From Opitutia bacterium UBA7350 (GTDB lineage: Bacteria > Verrucomicrobiota > Verrucomicrobiia > Opitutales > Coraliomargaritaceae): a DNA stretch of 14,466 nucleotides. How positions within the stretch are numbered: position 1 is the stretch's first letter; each line of letters opens with the position of its first letter. The position numbers and the translations under genes were made by a program. The stretch lies in the NCBI GenBank assembly GCA_002470925.1, contig DKOX01000053.1:1-14466 (forward strand), written 5' to 3'. Shown in pieces: positions 9,322 through 14,466 of the stretch. The notes beneath the pieces were generated by a model. The model did no database searches, was not told the DNA's origin, and saw nothing but the letters and a program-made list of their open reading frames with translations.

Positions 9322-10791
9322 TTATTCCTGCGCATTGAGGCGAACTCCGACGTATACAAAGTTGCCGCGATACCAAACATAAAAGCGGTTGATGCCCACT
9401 CGCAGGTTCTCCGTGAAGTCCTCGATTGATTTTACCCGCACACCATTCGCCTCAATAATGACCACCCCCTCACGCAGGACGTCTGCAAAGGGCGAACGGG
9501 CATCCAAGGACTTCACGTAAAGACCTTGAATCCGGTCCGGAATCGAAGCGGATTCCCGTAGCTCGTCATCGACCGGTTCCAAATCCAGCCCGTGCAATTC
9601 CTTTGCGCCAGCATCGCCGCTCGAAGCAGTGCCGTTCAAGTCACCCAATGTGATCGGTAGCATCATGGTCTCGCCGCCCCGAATCACCTTTACCTGAACC
9701 TCGCGACCCGGCTCCATTTGTGAGACCGTGAGGCGCAATTGGCGTGCCGATTCGATCGGAGCGCCGTTGATTTCAATAATGACATCGCCGTGTTTCAGGC
9801 CGCCCCTCTCGGCAGGAGAATCCTCCTGCACTTGATTGACAATGGCACCCTTGGTTGATTCCAGATCAAAGGATTCCGCGAGTTCCTGATTCAAATCGCC
9901 CGGTATGATTCCGAGCAAGCCGCGCGGTACCTCGCCACTGTTGACCAGCTTGTGAGCGACCCCCAAGGCGAGATTGGAGGGGATCGCAAGGCCGATACCA
10001 ATGCTGCCGCCCGAACGTGATAAAATTGCGGTGTTGATTCCAATCAAGCGACCCCAGGCATCGATCAAGGCACCGCCGGAATTACCCATATTGATCGATG
10101 CGTCGGTTTGGATGAAATTTTCGTAGCTACCCTTACCGAGAATATCGAGAGAATCCCGACCGGTCGCAGAGACAATTCCCTTGGTGGCAGTTAGGCCGAC
10201 TTCGAGGGGGTTGCCAATCGCAAAGACCACGTCACCAACCCGCAGGAGGTCGCTGTTGGCAATTTGGATCGCAGGCAAATCGACTTCTGCTTCAATACGA
10301 AGCACCGCAACATCGGTCTTGGCGTCTTCCCCAATTAACTCCGCCGTAAATTCGCGGTCATCCGCCAAGCGGACGCGAATTGCATCAATCTTTTGACCCC
10401 GCTCCGCCGCCACCACATGGCGATTCGTCAAAATATAGCCATCCTTTGAAATAATGACCCCGGAACCGACCCCGGTGCTCTCACGTTCCTGCGTCCCGCC
10501 CGAATTCGGTGCCGGCATTCCAAACTGACGAAAGATATCCTCCATGCCACGGGGGCCAAAGAAAGGGTTGCTCCGCACCGTTTCGAGGCGGGTCGTATAA
10601 ACCGCCACGACTGAGGGGGTCGCACGTTCCAGCACCCCTGCGTAGGAAACCACCGTGATTTCCTCGGTCGCCTCAATGGGCTGATCATCCGGAACTATAT
10701 TCAGTTGTGGGTTTTCAGAGCCACAGAGCGCGACCACAGTGATCGCTGCGGCCAATAATAATATGATTAATAGACGCATAATATTTTTCAT
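9322..10791 (-). CDS. HtrA/Deg-type periplasmic serine protease with two PDZ domains
   Basis: 489 residues. An N-terminal hydrophobic segment (about 5-23) is a signal peptide or membrane anchor; VALC resembles a lipobox, but Leu before the Cys is non-canonical. The trypsin-like domain (about 45-285) has an intact triad: His125 in LTNRHVVA, Asp160 in AKTDVAVL and Ser238 in GNSGGALID, with the oxyanion-loop QTDASINMG just before. PDZ1 spans about 289-385 (RGLLGI, LKHGDVIIEINGAPI); a more diverged PDZ2 spans about 398-486. Overall architecture is that of DegP/DegQ/DegS, which degrade or refold damaged envelope proteins. With two PDZ domains it is closer to DegP/DegQ than to DegS, but the exact ortholog cannot be assigned, so no symbol is given. 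It follows prs by 54 bases on the same strand, at the end of the envelope-gene cluster. Confidence 0.93.
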   Translation of the reverse strand: MKNIMRLLIILLLAAAITVVALCGSENPQLNIVPDDQPIEATEEITVVSYAGVLERATPSVVAVYTTRLETVRSNPFFGPRGMEDIFRQFGMPAPNSGGTQERESTGVGSGVIISKDGYILTNRHVVAAERGQKIDAIRVRLADDREFTAELIGEDAKTDVAVLRIEAEVDLPAIQIANSDLLRVGDVVFAIGNPLEVGLTATKGIVSATGRDSLDILGKGSYENFIQTDASINMGNSGGALIDAWGRLIGINTAILSRSGGSIGIGLAIPSNLALGVAHKLVNSGEVPRGLLGIIPGDLNQELAESFDLESTKGAIVNQVQEDSPAERGGLKHGDVIIEINGAPIESARQLRLTVSQMEPGREVQVKVIRGGETMMLPITLGDLNGTASSGDAGAKELHGLDLEPVDDELRESASIPDRIQGLYVKSLDARSPFADVLREGVVIIEANGVRVKSIEDFTENLRVGINRFYVWYRGNFVYVGVRLNAQE

Positions 10792-10816
10792 CGAATTAAT
10801 GACAAATTGAACAATT

Positions 10817-10834
10817 GCAAGTTCCGCAACTTGC
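10817..10834. other. Inverted repeat between prs and the Deg protease gene
   Basis: GCAAGTT (10817-10823) and AACTTGC (10828-10834) form a perfect 7-bp inverted repeat with a 4-base spacer, 11 bases past the prs stop in the minus direction. On the minus strand it is not followed by a T-run, so it is not a classical terminator of prs; on the plus strand a short TTTT follows only from the repeat's end. It may be a weak terminator, a processing hairpin or an operator for the protease gene. Confidence 0.4.
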
Positions 10835-10845
10835 TTTTAAAGCCG

Positions 10846-11790
10846 TTAAAAACCCTTAACATCAAAGAGCCCGGTCACACTGGAATTGCTGTGAATCCGG
10901 TTGATGCCCTCTCCCAATAATTCCGCCACACTCAGGACGGTGATCGGCAAGTCCTCGCGCTGCTCGATCGGCGTTGAATCGGTGGTAATCAACTGATTGA
11001 GCAAGCCCTTGCCAATGCGCTCGTAGCCGCGTTCATTCAGCACCCCATGACTGACGGCCGCCATGACACTTCTCGCGCCGTTCTTTTTCAAAAGCTCCGC
11101 CGCGGCGCAAAGAGTGCCCGCTGTTTCGGTCATATCATCGATCAACAATATATCGCGACCCTCCGTTTCCCCCACCAAAGAAACCGCTTCCACTGTTTCG
11201 GCATCAGTGCGACGCTTGGCGATGAACCCAAGCGGAACCTTCAGGAGGTTGGCATAGGCCGAGGCCATCTTCATCCCTCCCACATCCGGCGAGAAGAGCG
11301 TAAGATTGTCGCGATCCAGATCTTTCAAATACTGAAAAAGCACCGGGGAGGCGTAAAGATGATCGACCGGAATATCGAAGAAGCCCTGGATTTGCTGGGC
11401 GTGCAGATCAATCGTCAAAATGCGGTTGGCACCGGCAGACACCAGTAGATTGGCCACTAGCTTTGAGGTAATCGGAACCCGTGGCTGGTCTTTGCGATCC
11501 TGCCGTGCGTAGCCGTAAAATGGAATCACTGCCGTAATGCGTTTTGCCGAGGCGCGACGCGCGGCATCGATCATGATGAAAAGTTCCATCAGGTACTGGT
11601 TCGCGGGATTACAGGTGGACTGTATGATAAAGACATCCGCCCCGCGGATATTCTCATCAATTCGCACAAAACTCTCCCCATCCGGGAAACTCTCTACCGT
11701 GGCGGCGCCCAGGCCGGTACCTAAATAGTCACATATTTTTTTTGCGAGGTCTGGATTCGAGTTGCCGGTGAAAATCTTGAGTGAATTCAT
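10846..11790 (-). CDS. prs: Ribose-phosphate pyrophosphokinase (PRPP synthetase)
   Basis: Makes PRPP from ribose 5-phosphate and ATP for nucleotide, His and Trp synthesis in the cytoplasm. 314 residues from ATG 11790, the standard length. Landmarks: FPDGE (35-39), IQSTCNPANQYLMEL (56-70), the flexible catalytic loop YGYARQDRK (92-100) leading to PRVPITSK, DLHAQQIQGFFD with His130 (128-139), SPDVGGMKMA (167-176), KRRTD (192-196), and the PRPP-binding loop LIDDMTETAGTL (216-227). All catalytic segments are present. It lies 21 bases after lpxD and 54 before the protease gene on the same strand, so it is probably read from the envelope-gene transcript. prs in this place is not the familiar bamA-skp-lpxD-fabZ-lpxA order. 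Confidence 0.96.
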   Translation of the reverse strand: MNSLKIFTGNSNPDLAKKICDYLGTGLGAATVESFPDGESFVRIDENIRGADVFIIQSTCNPANQYLMELFIMIDAARRASAKRITAVIPFYGYARQDRKDQPRVPITSKLVANLLVSAGANRILTIDLHAQQIQGFFDIPVDHLYASPVLFQYLKDLDRDNLTLFSPDVGGMKMASAYANLLKVPLGFIAKRRTDAETVEAVSLVGETEGRDILLIDDMTETAGTLCAAAELLKKNGARSVMAAVSHGVLNERGYERIGKGLLNQLITTDSTPIEQREDLPITVLSVAELLGEGINRIHSNSSVTGLFDVKGF

Positions 11791-11811
11791 AGGGTTAATT
11801 TATCGTGGTGC

Positions 11812-12852
11812 TTATTTTTGAGATTCTACAAATTTTTCCAGCGCTTCAAACCTTTTGAAAAGCTCGGGCAATTTTCGCTGCAGAACATAGATGCGATTCA
11901 TTAAATTGGCATTTTGACCATGCGTGCCAGAAATTTTCTCGTTGGCTTCGGTGGAGCGCATTGCGCCGGATTTTGCATAAAGCAACGTTCCGTCACCAAT
12001 CGTGACATGCCCGGTCACGCCGGATTGCCCCGCGAGAATGACGCGATCACCCAAGACCGTACTCCCACTGACCCCACATTGGGCAACCAGCAGGCAATGC
12101 TTCCCCACCGTGACATTGTGCGCCACCTGCACGAGGTTATCGATTTTAGTGCCCGTCCCGATTCGGGTGGTTCCAAAGCGTGCCCGATCTATCGTACTGT
12201 TGGCTCCAACATCCACATCTGCTTCAGTGACAACGTTCCCAATTTGCGGCAAACGTTGGTGCTGACCCTCCACCGGTGCGTACCCGTAACCATCCGCACC
12301 AATCACACAGCCCGCAAGGAGACGGTTGCGTTCACCGATGATGCATCGATCTGCTACGATTACCTGCGGAAACAAATGACATTCCTTGCCGATTTGCGCT
12401 TGGCGACCGATTGAAACATGGTTTTCCAAGACTGCCTGTGCCCCAATTTGAGCACCCGCCGCAACATAGCAAAATGCACCGATACTGGCACTTGGATCCA
12501 CCACTGCGGAATCCTCGACATGCGCGGTCGGATGGATCCCAGCCGGTGGGCGGGAATAGAGATTGCTTTCGATGTCACGGCAAATCAAAGCGAGGGCGTA
12601 ACTGGGATTTTCCAGCAGGATGAAAAGCTGCGCGTCCCTGGGTTGACCCTCATAGTCCTTGGGCAAAAGGAGCACCGATGCCCCGCAATCCGCAACCTGA
12701 CTGCGGTATTTCGAGTTGCCCAAAAAAGATAAATCCCCCGCATCGCCGTCCGCGAGCGATGCGATACCATTGATCGCACCGCCGTAAGTACCAAGCGTCA
12801 TGGCACCCTCTCCAACTATTTCGAGAATACGTTCGATGGAATAACTTAGCAT
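11812..12852 (-). CDS. lpxD: UDP-3-O-acylglucosamine N-acyltransferase (LpxD)
   Basis: Adds the second hydroxyacyl chain to UDP-3-O-acylglucosamine from acyl-ACP, the third committed lipid A step. 346 residues from ATG 12852 (family about 335-350). The N-terminal uridine-binding domain (1-100) has the characteristic DLSFLGNSKYRSQ (40-52). The left-handed beta-helix built of hexapeptide repeats covers about 105-295, with the catalytic His245 in NLVQVAHNVTVG and the VIGADGYGYAP segment at 183-193. A C-terminal helix (about 315-346, LPELFKRFEALEKFVES) is the usual extension. LpxA is excluded by the N-terminal domain and length. The gene follows ompH/skp but is separated from it by a strong intrinsic terminator that ends only 12 bases before the start codon. 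There is no Shine-Dalgarno site. Confidence 0.96.
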   Translation of the reverse strand: MLSYSIERILEIVGEGAMTLGTYGGAINGIASLADGDAGDLSFLGNSKYRSQVADCGASVLLLPKDYEGQPRDAQLFILLENPSYALALICRDIESNLYSRPPAGIHPTAHVEDSAVVDPSASIGAFCYVAAGAQIGAQAVLENHVSIGRQAQIGKECHLFPQVIVADRCIIGERNRLLAGCVIGADGYGYAPVEGQHQRLPQIGNVVTEADVDVGANSTIDRARFGTTRIGTGTKIDNLVQVAHNVTVGKHCLLVAQCGVSGSTVLGDRVILAGQSGVTGHVTIGDGTLLYAKSGAMRSTEANEKISGTHGQNANLMNRIYVLQRKLPELFKRFEALEKFVESQK

Positions 12853-12864
12853 GGTGGGATCTTT

Positions 12865-12902
12865 AAAAGAAAAAACCCTGTTCTGGGCGAGAACAGGGTT
12901 TT
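12865..12902 (-). terminator. Intrinsic terminator between ompH/skp and lpxD
   Basis: A perfect 13-bp stem, AAAACCCTGTTCT (12872-12884) with AGAACAGGGTTTT (12890-12902), encloses the 5-base loop GGGCG. On the minus strand it ends in TTTTTTCTTTT. It lies 16 bases after the ompH/skp stop and 12 bases before the lpxD ATG. Confidence 0.9.
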
Positions 12903-12918
12903 AAAAAACGCATCCGAA

Positions 12919-13527
12919 TTACTCTGCGTTGAGCACTGCGATGACCGAATCGGTGATCTCAATGTTATCAGAGGCATACAGGATATTACCCATGAAGACG
13001 TTATATTCCTCGGTGGTTTCTTCGTCGATGGGAACACTGATCTTCTGCGGTGCAATGGGTACGACCAAATCAAAACCCTTGTCTTTCGCCACTTCAATGA
13101 TGGCCTCACGCATTTTCAACTGGAAAGGATTGAGGATGCTGTTGCGGTTTTGCTGGTTTTGCTGTTGGAGTTGCGTGCCGTAAGCGTTCAATTGTTGAAT
13201 CTTGGCCTGATTCTCATTGATCAATTTTTGAGCTTCGTTCTCGGCATTTTGGCGGGCGATGTCTGCCGTTGCCGGATTTTGAGCCGTTTGTTGGAGTTCT
13301 TGAACCTTCGCTTCAACCTCATCCAAGCCTAACTTGGCTTTAAAGGCATCTACTTCCTCTTGAGCAGTTTGAGCGGCACCTTCCACGCGTTTCAACGCAC
13401 TTTGGTAGTCCACGTAGTCATTCATTAGGCGCTCCATATTGACCGTTCCAACTCGGCTGGCTTCCTGCGCAAAGCTGAAACCGGCCGCGATGAGCGATAC
13501 CAAGGCGAGTATTGTTGTTTTTTTCAT
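12919..13527 (-). CDS. OmpH/Skp family periplasmic chaperone
   Basis: 202 residues from ATG 13527. A clear Sec signal peptide (MKKTTILALVSLIAAGFSFA, cleavage probably before QEAS) sends it to the periplasm. The mature start RVGTVNMERLMNDY matches the OmpH/Skp beta strand that precedes the long helices. Then comes a long Ala/Gln/Glu-rich coiled-coil region (about 40-145), a return helix MREAIIEVAKDKGFDLVVP, and a C-terminal strand region ending YASDNIEITDSVIAVLN, the family's typical end. Skp-type trimers hold unfolded outer-membrane proteins on their way to BamA. Position directly after bamA (51 bases) and before lpxD is the classical context. It is somewhat longer than E. coli Skp (161 residues). 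An intrinsic terminator follows immediately. Confidence 0.92.
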   Translation of the reverse strand: MKKTTILALVSLIAAGFSFAQEASRVGTVNMERLMNDYVDYQSALKRVEGAAQTAQEEVDAFKAKLGLDEVEAKVQELQQTAQNPATADIARQNAENEAQKLINENQAKIQQLNAYGTQLQQQNQQNRNSILNPFQLKMREAIIEVAKDKGFDLVVPIAPQKISVPIDEETTEEYNVFMGNILYASDNIEITDSVIAVLNAE

Positions 13528-13578
13528 GATAATCGTTTCTTTGGTGTGAGGTTAATTTTATTAGAGTTGATAGTAGAA

Positions 13579-14466
13579 TTAAAAGCGCGTGCCAAATGAA
13601 AAATTGAATTGTGTACCTTCGGCATCACCTGCGGGGTCATTCATCGGGAAGCCAAGATCCAGCTTGAGCGGTGAACCCATGAGCATGACTCGTGCTCCAA
13701 CGCCCCAGTTGGATGCATAATCAGACAAATTAAAATCAAAATCCTCCCTGTTCACAAAACCCATATCGTAGAAAACAACGAGACCAAAGGGCTCCGCAAG
13801 CCGGAAACCATATTCAAAGGAAAGCATTCCGTAGGTGTTGCCGCCAATGGGTTCGGTGGGGTCGTCCTCATCGCGCGGCCCGACATCGCGGTATTCAAAA
13901 CCGCGCAAGGTTTCCGGGCCCCCCAAATAGAACCGGTCATAAAAGGGAACTGTATCACTATTACCATAAGGTAGCGCCGTTCCCAGACGACCCAGGATCG
14001 AGAGGGTTTGCTCCATCGTCTCAAAGGTGGGGATGAAATGCGCGGTGCGCCCCTCAAATTTCAGGTAATTGACATCGCCCCCCAGCCCCGCGAACTCCGT
14101 CTCCAGGGTGGTGCGGTTGCCGCGCCGCGTGAACAATATCGAGTCACGTGAGTCGCGCAAAAAAGTAAGGCCCAGTTTGGAAACGGTGGATTCCCCCTCC
14201 GCCGCTTGGAAGACATCCGCGACATTGTCGTTGGGGTCAACTCCATCGCCCGCCACATCAAAAATATCGACGAATTCGAGACGGTAGGACAAACGCCCCT
14301 CCACCAATTCAAAGAGACGACGGCGGAGATACAGTTCAAAACCAGTGCGCAATTCGTTATAGTCACTGCTTTGGTAGTCGGATTCCGTTCGGAACAACTC
14401 CACCCCGAAGGCAAGGCGCTGCTCGAACAACCAGGGTTCCTCAAAAGTCAGGAGGGCTTGATTACT
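13579..14466 (-). CDS. bamA: Outer-membrane assembly factor BamA, C-terminal beta-barrel part (5' end outside window)
   Basis: The frame stays open to the window edge (14466), giving the last 295 residues of an Omp85/BamA protein; the TTG near 14430 is an internal Leu codon, not a start. The first residues, TFEEPWLF, match the start of the BamA barrel (F-x-x-P-W). Alternating amphipathic strands continue, with the barrel-plug loop motif LRGF (family VRGF/Y) in LGGPETLRGFEYRDVGPRD and a C-terminal aromatic beta-signal FNFSFGTRF. BamA is the core of the machine that inserts beta-barrel proteins into the outer membrane. The POTRA domains must lie beyond the window. The neighbouring ompH/skp and lpxD genes support BamA rather than TamA or another Omp85 member. 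Confidence 0.9.
   Translation of the reverse strand, partial: SNQALLTFEEPWLFEQRLAFGVELFRTESDYQSSDYNELRTGFELYLRRRLFELVEGRLSYRLEFVDIFDVAGDGVDPNDNVADVFQAAEGESTVSKLGLTFLRDSRDSILFTRRGNRTTLETEFAGLGGDVNYLKFEGRTAHFIPTFETMEQTLSILGRLGTALPYGNSDTVPFYDRFYLGGPETLRGFEYRDVGPRDEDDPTEPIGGNTYGMLSFEYGFRLAEPFGLVVFYDMGFVNREDFDFNLSDYASNWGVGARVMLMGSPLKLDLGFPMNDPAGDAEGTQFNFSFGTRF

Overview
The window is ordinary core chromosome of a Gram-negative (diderm, LPS-bearing) bacterium. BamA, an OmpH/Skp chaperone and LpxD show an outer membrane with lipid A. The SufD-SufT pairing, the DUF502 protein, the protein sequences and the near absence of Shine-Dalgarno sites fit Verrucomicrobiota, probably class Opitutae. That placement is inferred from gene content and sequence flavour, not from a search. 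G+C is moderately high, coding density is very high, and I see no mobile element, tRNA, rRNA, CRISPR array or phage gene.

Layout. (1) 1-925, plus strand: the 3' end of sufD, then sufT, closed by an intrinsic terminator (892-925); this is the tail of a suf Fe-S assembly operon. (2) 1002-3791, plus: a monocistronic pyruvate phosphate dikinase gene with its own terminator. (3) 3851-5148, plus: a DUF502 membrane protein overlapping a RecO-like gene by 4 bases. (4) 5150-6265, minus: tgt, whose stop lies 1 base from the RecO-like stop. (5) 6367-9312, plus: a tight, partly overlapping operon ribH-nusB-ftsY-aroB, divergent from tgt across 101 bases that contain a small palindrome. (6) 9322-14466, minus: bamA (cut by the window edge), ompH/skp, lpxD, prs and an HtrA/Deg protease, read in that order; they converge on aroB with 9 bases between the stops.

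How the genes fit together. The minus-strand cluster is an envelope-biogenesis group: BamA inserts outer-membrane proteins, Skp/OmpH carries them across the periplasm, LpxD makes lipid A precursor, and the Deg protease handles envelope protein quality control. prs (PRPP synthesis) sits inside the cluster. The plus-strand operon mixes riboflavin synthesis, transcription antitermination, SRP-dependent membrane targeting and the shikimate pathway, all housekeeping functions.

I found no convincing new biological system. The points most worth a second look are a tRNA-guanine transglycosylase lacking two of its four usual zinc ligands, a strong intrinsic terminator placed 12 bases before the lpxD start inside the bamA-skp-lpxD cluster, absence of usable Shine-Dalgarno sequences at all twelve visible gene starts, and unusual residues in RibH and FtsY.
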